A stretch of 64,000 nt of DNA. Source: WHSV01 sp050693895. Lineage in GTDB: Bacteria > Actinomycetota > CADDZG01 > WHSQ01. Position 1 is the stretch's first letter, and each line of letters starts with the position of its first letter. The notes under the pieces are model-generated. The model was not told the DNA's origin. It made no database searches and was given only the letters and a program-made list of their open reading frames with translations. Below, in pieces: positions 16,370 through 26,600 of the stretch. A program made the translations under genes and the position numbers. The stretch lies in NCBI GenBank assembly GCA_050693895.1, contig JBOGWS010000082.1:27060-91059 (forward strand), in the 5' to 3' direction.

Positions 16370-17476
16370 CTAGCCGAGCGTCGTGGAGACGATCGAGGCG
16401 CCAACCTCGATGGTGTCGTACAGCTCGACGACGTCGTCGTTCGACATCCGAACGCACCCGTGCGAGGCGGCGGTGCCGAGCGACGAAAGGTTCTCGGTTC
16501 CGTGAAAGCGGATCGCCGGCGCGGACCAGTTGATGGCGCGTATCCCGAGGGGGTTGTTCACACCCGGCGCGATCTCGGCGGGCATGTCCGAGCCCCACCC
16601 ATCGGGGGCCGGGTTGATCCACGTCGGCATGTACCGGAGCTCTGTCACGGAGTAGACGCCCGTCGGCGTCGGGTAATTGGGCTCGCCGACGGCAACGGTC
16701 CACGAGTGAGCGATCTCGCCGTTCTCGTAGAGATATAGCTTGCGTTCGCCGTGACGCACGAGCAGGACCTGGTCGAAATCGTCCCCGGTGACCTCGGGCT
16801 GGAGGGTCTTGTAGGCAATGTCCACCCGGTCGCCCTTGCCGCGCAGCGCCTGGCGGAGTTGCCACGAGGACTTGGCCCGGTTGACCTCTATGCCGGTGCT
16901 GGCCTCGGTGATCTCGACCCATCCGGTCGAGTAGTCGAGAGCGGCGTCGACAGGCTCGGCGTCGACCTTGCCTGCGATCTTCTTGACCAGGTCGCGCGCG
17001 CCCTTGGTCGGATATGTGATGGCGACGTTTCGCTCGAAGTCCACCCGTTCATCGAGGAAGCGAATTCCGACCTTGTCCATGAAGGAGGTCCGCTTGCTCG
17101 CCGCCATCGCGGCGGCCACCGTTGACTTCGCATTGCCATGCGCACCGAGCTGTCGGGGCGTCGTGGTCCACTCACGACGCTTGAACCTGACCGTGATCTC
17201 GCGATCGAGCTGGGGGCCGATCTCGGTCTTGACGGCTCGAAGCGCCTCCGCGGAGGTCATTCCTGCAACGTCGATCCCCGCCACCGAGATGCCGGGGAGG
17301 AACTTTCCCTCGTACTGGCTCGAGTAGTCGTAGGTCGCGTAAGCAACCCCGGCGGCGCCGAGCCCCAGGACTCCGAGGACCAGGGCGGCGATGATGACGG
17401 CTCGCTTGCCCATCCAGCGGCGGGCCTTGGAGCCTTCTGGACTTACTTTGCTCTGTGCTTTCTCTTCTGAGCCCAT
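16370..17476 (-). CDS. L,D-transpeptidase (YkuD) with N-terminal membrane anchor and VanW-type binding domain
   Basis: L,D-transpeptidases make 3-3 cross-links in peptidoglycan. The 368-residue protein has a cytoplasmic tail, one transmembrane helix (about 26-48), then a domain opening GKFLPGISVAGIDVAGMTSAEAL, the peptidoglycan-binding type 4 pattern. The C-terminal YkuD domain (about 245-367) contains HGTENLSSLGTAASHGCVRM with the catalytic Cys. The start is ATG 17476. Its upstream region contains the 11-mer also present in the palindrome at 15468. It would act outside the membrane on the cell wall. Confidence 0.93.
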   Translation of the reverse strand: MGSEEKAQSKVSPEGSKARRWMGKRAVIIAALVLGVLGLGAAGVAYATYDYSSQYEGKFLPGISVAGIDVAGMTSAEALRAVKTEIGPQLDREITVRFKRREWTTTPRQLGAHGNAKSTVAAAMAASKRTSFMDKVGIRFLDERVDFERNVAITYPTKGARDLVKKIAGKVDAEPVDAALDYSTGWVEITEASTGIEVNRAKSSWQLRQALRGKGDRVDIAYKTLQPEVTGDDFDQVLLVRHGERKLYLYENGEIAHSWTVAVGEPNYPTPTGVYSVTELRYMPTWINPAPDGWGSDMPAEIAPGVNNPLGIRAINWSAPAIRFHGTENLSSLGTAASHGCVRMSNDDVVELYDTIEVGASIVSTTLG

Positions 17477-17629
17477 GCCTCATTAACCTCTAGGGTCCTC
17501 TGCGGGTTGCCAATCCTACCTGCGAGCTTGTGATTTCCGGAAGTCCCAATCTCAATCGGCCCATTTCACCCCTAAATGAAGCCGGAGGGGCCGGTTGCCC
17601 GGGGCCGATGGCGGTGACACGATGGCCCC

Positions 17630-19015
17630 ATGGAAATCCACGACTCCCTCCTCGACCTCATCGGCGACACCCCCCTCTATCGCTTCCGCTCCATCACGAG
17701 GAACCTCGCGTGTGACGTAGTGGCCAAGCTCGAGATGCTGAACCCCGGGGGGAGCGTCAAGGACCGCATCGGCATCCGCATGATCCAGGCGGCCGAGCGT
17801 GACGGCCTCCTCAAGCCGGGTGGAACCATCGTCGAGCCGACCTCCGGCAACACCGGCGTGGGCATCGCGATGGCCGCAGCCGCGAAGGGCTACAACTGTG
17901 TCTTCACGATGCCCGACAAGATGAGCCAGGAAAAGATCTCTCTGCTCCGGGCCTACGGAGCCGAGGTCGTTATCGCGCCGACCGCCGTGGCCCCCGAGGA
18001 CCCCGACTCGTACTACCGGGTCGCCGACCGCCTGACCGAAGAGATCCCCGGAGCGTTTCAGCCGAACCAGTACTTCAACCAGGCGAACCCCCGGACTCAC
18101 TACGAGACGACGGGCCCCGAGCTCTGGCGGCAGACCGAGGGCCGGATCACTCATTTCGTCGCCGGAGTCGGCACCGGCGGAACCATCACGGGAAGTGGCC
18201 GCTACCTGAAGGAGCAGAATCCGGACATCCAGGTTGTCGGCGCCGATCCCGACGGCTCGGTGTATTCGACCTCCGACGCGAGGCCCTATCTCGTCGAAGG
18301 CGTCGGCGAAGACTTCTGGCCCGAGACCTTCGACCCGAGCGTGGTCGACCGCTACGTAACGGTGACGGACAAGGACTCGTTTCTTGCGGCCCGGAAAGTG
18401 ACGCGCGAGGAAGGTCTCCTGCTCGGGGGGTCCGGGGGCCTGGCCGTGCACGCCGCTCTCGAGGTTGCCGCGGAGCTTTCCGACGAGGCCCTCATGGTGG
18501 TGCTGCTGCCCGACTCGGGCCGCGGCTATTTGTCGAAGCTTTACAACGACTCCTGGATGCTGGAGCACGGCTTCCTCGACCGGCCCGGGACATCGGCGCG
18601 CATCGGCGAGATCGTCGCCACGAAGAGAAGGCTCGAACCGGACATGCCCGACCTCGTTGCGGTCGCCCGGGACGAGAAGGTCGGGCGCGCCATCGACCTG
18701 CTCCAGAGCTACGGAATCAGTCAGATTCCGGTCGCCACGTCCGACAAGCCCGAAACCGTAGATGACATCGTCGGTTCGGTCCACGAGCGCGGACTGCTCG
18801 ATCGGGTCTTCCGTGACCGCGACGCGGTCACCCGGTCGGTCGCCGAGGTCATGGACGAGGCGCTCCCCGTGGTCGAGTTGCGGCACGGAATCGACGACGT
18901 CGTGATGGACCTCACCCAGGGCGCCGAGGCGGTTGTGGTCGTCGACGGCTCCAAGCCGGTCGGGGTGCTCTCGCGTGCCGACCTCCTGGAGTTCCTGGCC
19001 CACCAGCCGAGCTAA
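17630..19015 (+). CDS. cbs: Cystathionine beta-synthase with C-terminal CBS pair
   Basis: The enzyme condenses homocysteine and serine to cystathionine using pyridoxal phosphate. The 461-residue protein has the PLP lysine Lys44 in GGSVKDR, the substrate loop PTSGNTG, and the phosphate-binding GVGTGGTITG. Residues from about 330 form two CBS motifs, which can sense adenosyl ligands. No N-terminal heme-binding segment is present. Together with ahcY and metB in the same 12 kb it forms a sulfur-amino-acid set. It overlaps the next, convergent gene by four bases. Confidence 0.93.
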   Translation: MEIHDSLLDLIGDTPLYRFRSITRNLACDVVAKLEMLNPGGSVKDRIGIRMIQAAERDGLLKPGGTIVEPTSGNTGVGIAMAAAAKGYNCVFTMPDKMSQEKISLLRAYGAEVVIAPTAVAPEDPDSYYRVADRLTEEIPGAFQPNQYFNQANPRTHYETTGPELWRQTEGRITHFVAGVGTGGTITGSGRYLKEQNPDIQVVGADPDGSVYSTSDARPYLVEGVGEDFWPETFDPSVVDRYVTVTDKDSFLAARKVTREEGLLLGGSGGLAVHAALEVAAELSDEALMVVLLPDSGRGYLSKLYNDSWMLEHGFLDRPGTSARIGEIVATKRRLEPDMPDLVAVARDEKVGRAIDLLQSYGISQIPVATSDKPETVDDIVGSVHERGLLDRVFRDRDAVTRSVAEVMDEALPVVELRHGIDDVVMDLTQGAEAVVVVDGSKPVGVLSRADLLEFLAHQPS

Positions 19016-19572
19016 CGCCGGCGGAGCCCTAACAGAACCAACAGCGCCCCCGCTCCGATGATGGCCGCAACTCCCACCAGCACCAACTGTGGGCCCGCGT
19101 CCGTTTCGGCGTCGGCCGACGTCTCGGCTCGCGTCTCTCCCAACGGTGCCTTCCCGCCGAACGCGACCGTTTGGTTCACCCTCTCGGTCCGACTGCACAT
19201 ATTGGTCTCGAGTCTCCCCCGGCCCTCGTAGGCGAACACGATGTAGCGGGCGGCCTTCTGGAACTTGAGTCCGCAGGATGCGCCCGAGGAATGCGCGTTG
19301 ACCTCGATGGTGGGTCCTACCTCGCCGGCCACAACCTCATCAACCGTGAAGGTGTAGGCGAAGTTGCCGTACGGGGTCGAGCCCAGGAATGCGCGTTCAC
19401 CGCTGGTCTGTTCGAGGGACGTCACGACGCCCGCGAAGACGGCGTCCGCCTCCTTCACCGCCTTGGCGAACGGTAGCGGCGCACCGCAGGTGCAGGCCTG
19501 GGCCAGGCCGCCAACCACGAACACCGGGCCCCCGGCGACGAGCAGCAGCGTCAGGAGCAGACGAAGTCTCAC
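19012..19572 (-). CDS. Secreted, membrane-anchored TIMP/NTR-like protein
   Basis: The 186-residue protein has a signal peptide ending around GGLAQA, and the mature protein begins with ACTCG, as in tissue-inhibitor-of-metalloproteinase-like (netrin-module) proteins. The segment KEADAVFAGVVTSLE and a later single Cys in SGASCGLKF fit that family. A hydrophobic helix (about 160-182) followed by RRR anchors the C-terminus. In animals the fold blocks metalloproteases; in bacteria the function is unknown. Confidence 0.7.
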   Translation of the reverse strand: MRLRLLLTLLLVAGGPVFVVGGLAQACTCGAPLPFAKAVKEADAVFAGVVTSLEQTSGERAFLGSTPYGNFAYTFTVDEVVAGEVGPTIEVNAHSSGASCGLKFQKAARYIVFAYEGRGRLETNMCSRTERVNQTVAFGGKAPLGETRAETSADAETDAGPQLVLVGVAAIIGAGALLVLLGLRRR

Positions 19573-19608
19573 GGCCCTTGGACGGCTAAGGACGTCGCGA
19601 GGTTCCCG

Positions 19609-20169
19609 TTACAACCTCTTGCACTGATCTTCTTTGTTCCCCTCCACCCGGTTGTTGCCGCCCGTTGGTGCCGGTCGGTTCTCCTTACATTGGAGGTTCC
19701 CGTCGATGTCGTTTCTGGCGATCCTCGTACCACCGGCGTTCTGGAAGGCCTGCACGTTGCCGCCGACCTTGTTGTTCAGAACGGACAGCCGACGCTTTTG
19801 GTCGTCGTAGAGGATGTCGCCGTTGATCCTCGAGTTGGCAACTCTGGCCTTCCTGCCCTGAACGACTTGGACGCTCCCACCCACACGCGACGTCTTGCGA
19901 ACGATGACGTTGCGAGCGCCTTCACCTTGGACGTTGCCGATCACGTTGACGTCGATGGCCTCCAGTCGGGCGCCCTTGTTGATCTTGATGGTGCCCTTGA
20001 CCTTCGTGCCCTTGAGCGTGCACGACGCGCCCTGAGGAACCTTCACGTTGTCGAGGGTGCGAGCTCCGATGGTGCCCCTGCAGACTTTCTCCTCGGCTGC
20101 CGCCACCTGCGGTAAGAGGGCGATCGTCATGATCGAGGCGGTCAGCACCATCATCAGTTTGCGTGTCAT
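19609..20169 (-). CDS. Secreted protein with short beta-solenoid-like repeats
   Basis: The 186-residue product has a clear signal peptide (cut near AAA-EEK). The rest alternates short beta strands with Asn and Gly turns (for example KVKGTIKINKGA, RVGGSVQVVQGRKA, KVGGNVQAFQNAGG), roughly every 19-22 residues, which suggests a small right-handed solenoid. Cys residues near both ends (CRGT, SCTL, LQCK, DQCK) may form disulfides. The function is not known. It sits between two unrelated genes on the same strand. Confidence 0.6.
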   Translation of the reverse strand: MTRKLMMVLTASIMTIALLPQVAAAEEKVCRGTIGARTLDNVKVPQGASCTLKGTKVKGTIKINKGARLEAIDVNVIGNVQGEGARNVIVRKTSRVGGSVQVVQGRKARVANSRINGDILYDDQKRRLSVLNNKVGGNVQAFQNAGGTRIARNDIDGNLQCKENRPAPTGGNNRVEGNKEDQCKRL

Positions 20170-20262
20170 TGGGCTCCTTAGGATCTCGTCGTGGGATATA
20201 TAGCTTCCCTCCGGGCCATTAGGCCTTTGTGAGAACCAGATGAGATCGCTCTTATGGAGGGC

Positions 20263-21426
20263 TCAACCGCCCCTCGAGCTCAGCGCCTGGTCGAGATCGG
20301 CAATGAGGTCGTCGGGGTGCTCGATACCGACCGACAGCCTCACGAGCGAGTCCGAGACCTCGAAACCCGACCCGATCAGGCTGGCGTGGGTCATCTTGCC
20401 GGGGTGTTCGATGAGGCTCTCCACCCCGCCCAGGCTCTCGCCCAACCAGAACAGCTTCGTCCGAGCGCAGACGGCGAGCGCGACGTCTTCGCCGGCGACC
20501 TCGAAACCGACCATGCCCCCGAACAGCGGTGTCCCGGACCCCGCCATCTGACGGGTCGCGACCTCATGGCCGGGAAAGGCCGGACTTCCCGGATAGTGGA
20601 CCCGGGTGACCGCGGGATGGGACTCGAGATGCACCGCCACTCGCTCGGCGCCCTCGCAGTGAGCGCGCATCCGGACGGCGAGGGTTTTCAGTCCTCGCAA
20701 CAGAAGCCACGCGTCCATGGGGCCGGGCACCGCGCCCACCGCGTTCTGCAGGAAGCGCAATCGCTCGGCCAGGTCGTCGTTGCCGGTGGTAACCGCTCCC
20801 ATGACGAGGTCGGAGTGACCGCCGAGATACTTGGTCGCCGAGTACACGATCGCGTCGGCGCCAAAATCCAGCGGGCGCTGGACATAGGGAGTCGCAAAGG
20901 TGTTGTCCACCACGACCAGCGCACCTGCATCGTGTCCCAGGCGCGCAAGCTCGGCCAAATCGAGGATCTTCAGCAGGGGGTTCGTGGGCGTCTCGGCGAT
21001 CAACAGGTCGACCCCGCCCTCGCACGCGGTGGCGACCGCGGCGAGGTCGGTCATGTCCACGGCCTCGAAGGAGAGGCCGAGCTGGTTGAAGACCTTGGCG
21101 AAGAGCCTGTGGGTGCCGCCGTAGACGTCGTCGGGGATCAGCACCTTGGCCCCCGAGCTCAACGTCATCGCCAGCGTGGTGATGGCGGCCATGCCCGAGG
21201 CGAATGAAACGCAATGTTCGGTTCCCTCCAGAGCGGCTAAACAGGTCTCGAGCGCGCGGCGTGTCGGATTGTCGGTCCGAGAATATTCAAAGCCTTTGTG
21301 CGTTCCTACAGCTTGTTGGACGTAAGTCGATGTTTGATAGATGGGGACCACGGCCGATCCGGTGGTGGGGTCGGGGTCCTGGCCCGTATGTATGGCAGCG
21401 GTTTCAAAACGAATATCCTCGGACAC
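20263..21426 (-). CDS. metB: Cystathionine gamma-synthase / gamma-lyase family PLP enzyme
   Basis: This Cys/Met-metabolism PLP enzyme forms or cleaves cystathionine. The 387-residue protein has FETAAIHTGQDPDP, YSRTDNPTRRALE, FASGMAAI, the PLP lysine in YSATKYLGGHSD, and the C-terminal ESLGGVESLIEHPG. I chose GTG 21426 because GGAG lies seven bases upstream and it falls at the usual N-terminus; ATG 21444 would add six residues but has no ribosome-binding site. With cbs and ahcY it suggests homocysteine to cysteine transsulfuration, or the reverse. The synthase and lyase cannot be separated by eye. Confidence 0.9.
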   Translation of the reverse strand: MSEDIRFETAAIHTGQDPDPTTGSAVVPIYQTSTYVQQAVGTHKGFEYSRTDNPTRRALETCLAALEGTEHCVSFASGMAAITTLAMTLSSGAKVLIPDDVYGGTHRLFAKVFNQLGLSFEAVDMTDLAAVATACEGGVDLLIAETPTNPLLKILDLAELARLGHDAGALVVVDNTFATPYVQRPLDFGADAIVYSATKYLGGHSDLVMGAVTTGNDDLAERLRFLQNAVGAVPGPMDAWLLLRGLKTLAVRMRAHCEGAERVAVHLESHPAVTRVHYPGSPAFPGHEVATRQMAGSGTPLFGGMVGFEVAGEDVALAVCARTKLFWLGESLGGVESLIEHPGKMTHASLIGSGFEVSDSLVRLSVGIEHPDDLIADLDQALSSRGG

Positions 21427-22257
21427 TTGTTCGCTCCAGTTCATAAGGCGGAGGGACTGAAGATCGACGCTTTCTCTAACACGCAGCCGGACGGCTTCAT
21501 TGCAGTCATCGGACAGCTGCGAAAGGACCACGGCCGTCTGCCGCTCTCTTACGTAGAGGCGGTCCATAGGGCCGGGGGTCGCGCGCGGGTAATCTCGACC
21601 TTTCAGTTGCTGGCCGACGAGACGGTGCCCGGCGGCCTGGAGGCCGTCACCGGCGTCGACGAGAACGACACGTCGGTCCTCGACGGGGCCGTCGGCCTTC
21701 TCCTGCCGGGTGGCGGCGACATCGACCCCGCCTGGTACGGCCGCGAGACCCACCCCCAGACCAGCCGGATCAGTCATCGCAGGGATCGCTTCGAGCTCAA
21801 TCTCATCCGGGCGGCGCTCGAGCGCGACATGCCGATTCTGGGCATCTGCCACGGCATGCAGCTTCTCAACCTGCACTTCGGCGGCACCCTGGATCAGCAC
21901 CTCGCCGACGATCCCAACCGCATTACTCACGACGTCGGCATGCCTAGCCCAAAGCCCGCCCATTCATTGAGCCTCGATCCCGACAGCGTGCTCGCCGAGG
22001 TCATGGGCACAACCAAAACAGAGGTCAACTCGCACCACCACCAGGGCGTCGACGACCTCGCCGAGGGGCTCGAGGCAGTGGCGTGGGCGCCCGATGGCGT
22101 GCTCGAGGGTCTCGAGGCACGCGATCACTCGTGGGTCGTTGCCGTGCAGTGGCATCCCGAGGCGATGCCCGGCTCGGCTCCTCAACTGCGGCTGTTCGAG
22201 GCCTTCGTGGACGCGACCGAAGCGTTCGAAGCGCGGCTCGACGAAATCGCCAGCTAG
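21388..22257 (+). CDS. Gamma-glutamyl-gamma-aminobutyrate hydrolase family (class I GATase-like, PuuD type)
   Basis: The protein has the class I amidotransferase pattern: LLPGGGDIDPAWYG, the nucleophile Cys in LGICHGMQLLNL, and the His-Glu pair in VQWHPEA. The SHHHQGVDDL segment is typical of the PuuD branch, which hydrolyses gamma-glutamylated amines. The start is uncertain: ATG 21388 overlaps the divergent metB by 39 bases, while the conserved fold begins near residue 38. A CTG at 21457 behind GGAGGG is an alternative. The downstream end overlaps a convergent gene by four bases. Confidence 0.82.
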   Translation: MYGSGFKTNILGHLFAPVHKAEGLKIDAFSNTQPDGFIAVIGQLRKDHGRLPLSYVEAVHRAGGRARVISTFQLLADETVPGGLEAVTGVDENDTSVLDGAVGLLLPGGGDIDPAWYGRETHPQTSRISHRRDRFELNLIRAALERDMPILGICHGMQLLNLHFGGTLDQHLADDPNRITHDVGMPSPKPAHSLSLDPDSVLAEVMGTTKTEVNSHHHQGVDDLAEGLEAVAWAPDGVLEGLEARDHSWVVAVQWHPEAMPGSAPQLRLFEAFVDATEAFEARLDEIAS

Positions 22258-23693
22258 GACCCGGCCGGCCTGCCGAAGTCTGGCTGACCCATGACCGAGG
22301 ACGCATCCGAGCGAGACTCATTGAACGTGATTCGCTCGGCCACCACCTCCCCGCTGTCGGCCACGACCTCGAGCCAAGAGCCCCCGCTCCCCCCGATGTC
22401 CTCCAGCGAGATCGACACCCGCAGCCCCGGTCGCACCGTGATGCCCTGCAGGTTCTCTGGGCTCGTCCCACCGGCTTCTTCTCCCAACCCTTCGTCGTAG
22501 ATCACCACGTTTACCGTCACCTCTTCCGCAGTCGGGTTCTGCAGGACGAGCGAATCGGTGGTGGGCTCGATCGAGGGTGGAGCGACCAGCCAGCGGTCCG
22601 ATGCCTCGGCGGATCCAACTTCCGTGATGCGTCCGGTCATCTCGTCGTCGTCGAAGGTCGTCGTGCTCTCGGCCACCACCGGGACCTCGTTGTCGACCGA
22701 AACGACCGCGCTGAGGCCGCCGACGTTGCCCGTCTTCGCGTCGAGCCGGTCGGGGATGACTAACCGCCTCGACGATTGGGGCGCAACGGCCACCTCGATG
22801 AGCTTGGATGATTGCACGGGCCCCTCGTCGGTGGTCAGAGCCACCGAAACGCTCGACTCCTCCTCGTTGGGATTCATAACCGTGATGGTTTGTTGAGCTC
22901 GATCACTCACCTCGCCCGCGGGGAAGTACCACTCCGTTGCGGGTGCCGGTGCTCCGAGCGTGAACTCGAGGCCGGGTGGCCGGCCCTCCGGTTTGGTCCA
23001 CAACGCCTTCCACGCGATGACCCTGCCGCGCGCCGAGTGCAACCGAACCGACAGCAGGTCTTGGGGAATGGAAGCGTCGCTGATCGACACGACCTCCACC
23101 TGACCGGAGGCCACGGCAACCTCCGATAGCTGGGCCGAGGTCTCCTCCCCCTCCGAGGTCAGGAAGTCGATCCGGACCACCGCTTCATCGGGGAACGGAT
23201 TGGCAATCACCATTCGGTAGTCGGTCGCGACCGAGCTGTCTCCATTCGGGAAGTACCAGTTCCGCGACGCCTCCGTCGCACAGTTCCCCGCCCCGGTCCC
23301 CTCAACGGTGCCGGCGCGGCCGACGCGCGCGTCCACAAAATGAGATGTGGCGGCCGCGATGGGCGATCCGAAACCCTCTACGGCAACGGGCTCGACGGTT
23401 TCGATCGGGCGCGTTGTGCTCGATCCAGCGGCGAGCTCGAGAGGTTCGTCCTCCAGTGGCTCGAGCTCCACCTGCACGGGCTCTGGCGCTGCCGTCGCGA
23501 TCGAAACCTCGGCTCCCGCTCCCTCGTCGAGGATGCGAGAGGGGCAGAACTGAGCTCGTTCGAAAAACGCGGACCCAGTCCGTTGTTCTCCTGCCGGCTG
23601 GGCGTCGTTCGTCACGAGGTCGAAACCGATGCCCGCGAGCATGAGCGCACCCACCACTAGAAGCAGCGTCAGATCGCGTTTCTGATCGATCAC
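22254..23693 (-). CDS. DUF5719 family membrane-anchored extracellular protein
   Basis: The 479-residue protein begins with a single transmembrane helix (about 8-27), and the rest is predicted outside the membrane. It consists of repeated beta-rich modules, each with an aromatic-Pro-(Asn/Ala)-Gly turn such as NWYFPNGD and EWYFPAGE and a following ...VMNPNEEE or IANPFPDE strand. The start GTG 23693 overlaps the stop of the glycosyltransferase gene (GTGA). DUF5719 proteins accompany this glycosyltransferase in many actinobacteria, so the two probably act together in envelope glycan assembly. The exact function is unknown. Confidence 0.8.
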   Translation of the reverse strand: MIDQKRDLTLLLVVGALMLAGIGFDLVTNDAQPAGEQRTGSAFFERAQFCPSRILDEGAGAEVSIATAAPEPVQVELEPLEDEPLELAAGSSTTRPIETVEPVAVEGFGSPIAAATSHFVDARVGRAGTVEGTGAGNCATEASRNWYFPNGDSSVATDYRMVIANPFPDEAVVRIDFLTSEGEETSAQLSEVAVASGQVEVVSISDASIPQDLLSVRLHSARGRVIAWKALWTKPEGRPPGLEFTLGAPAPATEWYFPAGEVSDRAQQTITVMNPNEEESSVSVALTTDEGPVQSSKLIEVAVAPQSSRRLVIPDRLDAKTGNVGGLSAVVSVDNEVPVVAESTTTFDDDEMTGRITEVGSAEASDRWLVAPPSIEPTTDSLVLQNPTAEEVTVNVVIYDEGLGEEAGGTSPENLQGITVRPGLRVSISLEDIGGSGGSWLEVVADSGEVVAERITFNESRSDASSVMGQPDFGRPAGS

Positions 23694-26600
23694 GCCGGCG
23701 CCCTCCTCTTTTCGCCGCGACGGCTCGGAAAGGCGGCCCCGATCATGAAGAGCCACAGCAGAGGGAGACCAACGAGCCAACCGTAGTCAATCAGCGAGCG
23801 AGGAAACTCGAGCTCGAGTGCTGCTTCGTCTCTTGCCGGAAGCTCGAACGCGTTGCCCCATCCCGATTGGGTGCGTTCCAACTCGTCTGCGCCGATGGTG
23901 GCGGTCCAGTTCTCGTCGTTGGTGTCGGTCAAGAAGACGACCCCGGGCCCCGGCACTGGCGCTGCCCTGTATCTCCACGAACTCTCGCGGGCGAAGACGG
24001 CGCGCTCCACAGCAGGCTCGCCGGACGCCAGAGCTGGATCCTCCTCCTCGATCGCGGCGACGTAGTGAGGCAGCTCCTCGTAGACGGCGGCGCGGGCGAG
24101 TGCAGCGTCGTCCTGGAACACGAAGAAATCATCTTCCCGTCGAACGAGAGCAAGGTCCCGCTGCGTCTCCCAAGGTCCCGTTCGGGAGTCAAGGTCCACG
24201 ATCACGAAGCGTATGTTGAAGCTCCCCAAGAGGTTTCCGGCTCGATCGGTCTCTCCCGCTTCGATCGAGTCGACGATCTCGTTCAGGCGCCGCGTTCCCT
24301 CACCCGAGTTGCCGGCGAAGAGATCGTCCAGCTCGGGACCGTGAGAGTCGGTGAGGAAGGCGGTCGTGGCCGGCCGAGCCGACGTCGCGGCGTCTCCGGT
24401 CCAGTCACGCCCGATCCACAACGTACGGAACTCGCCCTCCGTGGCGGCATCCGCTCCCAACAGAGCGGTTATCTGATCGATCTCGGAGGTCTCCGGCGAC
24501 TCGCCGACGGCGCGGCCGGGGGCCCAATCCCCACGCACGAAAGTGGGAGCGAGGCCGGCCGCCACCAGGAACAACGCGGCCGCCAGACCGGCGACGGTGA
24601 GTCCCTGGACGATTCCGAACCCCCGCCGCGGAAGGTCCAAACGAAACGCCGCAACCGCGATGCCGGCCAGACCGGAGAATGCGAGTGAGATCAGAACTCC
24701 CATCTCCGTGGGAGACGCCACGATGGGCGGCAGGATCCCGGATGCGGTAGCCGTGACCAGAAAGCCCATCCCCACGATCAAGGCCCAGAGGGCGATCGCC
24801 ATGCGACGTCGCTGACCCGCACCCGTGGCGACCGCCACGATTCCCAGAATCGGAAGCGCCAGTCCGAAGAGCACGGGACCCTCGGGCGTCTGACCGAGTA
24901 ACACGCTCATCATTCCGTGTCCGCTGAAGTGCGAGGCGAAATCGGCAAACGGGGGCCCGGCGCCGAGGACCGACAGTGCTCCCCCCTCGGCCATCCAGCC
25001 GAGACTCCACGGAAGGAGAAGAGCCCATCCCAGCGCGAGGCCGATCACGGAGCCACCCACCGCCTTCAATTCGGTGCCGCCCCGCCCCACGAAGGTCCGC
25101 AGGGCGGCCAGCAAGAGCGCCGCCGCGAGATAGAGAAACAGAGAACCCGGCACGAACGCAGCCGACAATGCGGCAAAGAGGCCCAGGGTTGCGACCTCGC
25201 GTCCTGCGGACCACATCGCGGGACGAATCCACCCAACCAGTCTCAGTATCGAAAGCAGCACGAAGGGAGCCGCCGCGCCGAAGACGAGGGCACCGAGCGC
25301 GCCGTCGCGCAGCCCGGCGTAACCGATTGCACCAAGGACGTAGACGACCCCCGTTACCAAGCGAGCGAAACGATCGACGAGCTCCGATACGAGTCGCGTT
25401 GCACCAAGAAACGCGGTCACTCCGAGGAGAAGGATCAGCAACTTCTGAGCGAAGCTCACCGCTCCGAAACTGAGAAACTGCACCACTCCCAATACAAGGA
25501 ACGAAGTGGGGGCGGGGCCGGGGCTGCCGAGGCCGGCGTCCTGCCAGGGGGCCGCCCACTGCCGCCACATCGAGGTGGCGCCCTCGGGAAAAGGCAAGAT
25601 CTCGCCGAAGGTCGCAACGGGTGCCCAGAAGAAATGTCTGAAACCCAACACGACGAGCACGAACACCGCGATGGCTCCCGCGACCTGCCAGCCCCGGACT
25701 CGGGCAGTTGCGGCGCGCGCCTGAGTGGTCCTACGCGAGACGATGTCGGCTCGGCGACCCCAGGCCTCCTCGAGTCGTTCGGCCTGATCGAGCGCGTAGA
25801 CGCGAAGCCGCGACGGGAGCCGCACCATCAGTCGCGACAGATCCATGTCGCTGACTTTGCGGCTGCTCTGCACCCGGCGTCGTTCACCCAGAGTTTGGGG
25901 AAAGCGGACCAGATTCCACATGAGCGCGCGCCCGAGATTGCCGACCTCGCGCGGCTCTCTAAGGACGAGAAAACCAAGCATCTCGCCGAGGGTCAGCAAT
26001 ACGAAGAGTGGTACCAGCGTCAAGAGACGAAGCCCGGACGCGTTCTTAGTAATGGTGTGCAACCGGTTGCGCCGGATGAAGTAACGCGGCGGACCAAAGC
26101 GGGTCGATCGTTGCGCGGTCGCCATCGCAATCACATGCCGCGCAACCGCCCCCGGTTCCAGTCGCACGTTGAACCCCAGCAAGCGGGCGCGCCAGCAGAG
26201 ATCCAGGTCCTCGCTGTAAGCCCCCAGATGAGCGTCGAAGCCACGCATCCGTTTGAAGACGTCGTGACGCACCAGCATGACCGTGCTGGTTACGTAGAAG
26301 ACCTCGGTCGCCCTATCGTGCTGACCGAGATCGATCTCTCCCTGCTCGAGCCCCTTGTAGGGATAGCCGAACCGGTCGATCGCCATGCCGACCTCTTCGA
26401 GCACACTTGGGTCATCCCACGAAACGATCTTAGGGCCCACAATCGCCGCTCGATCGTCGTTTCGGAGTCGCTCGACCATCTTTGCTACGGAGTTCAGCGT
26501 CAGCGCAGCATCGTCGTGAACGAACAGCAGGTAGTCGGCGTCGGTTCTCACGCGGGACAGAGCCCAGTTGATCGCCGCTCCATACCCCAGAGGGCGAGGA

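Noticed and set aside
17552..19198. Long minus-strand open frame opposite cbs
   Set aside because: It is the complement of a clear cystathionine beta-synthase gene and shows no family motifs; high GC content produces such frames.
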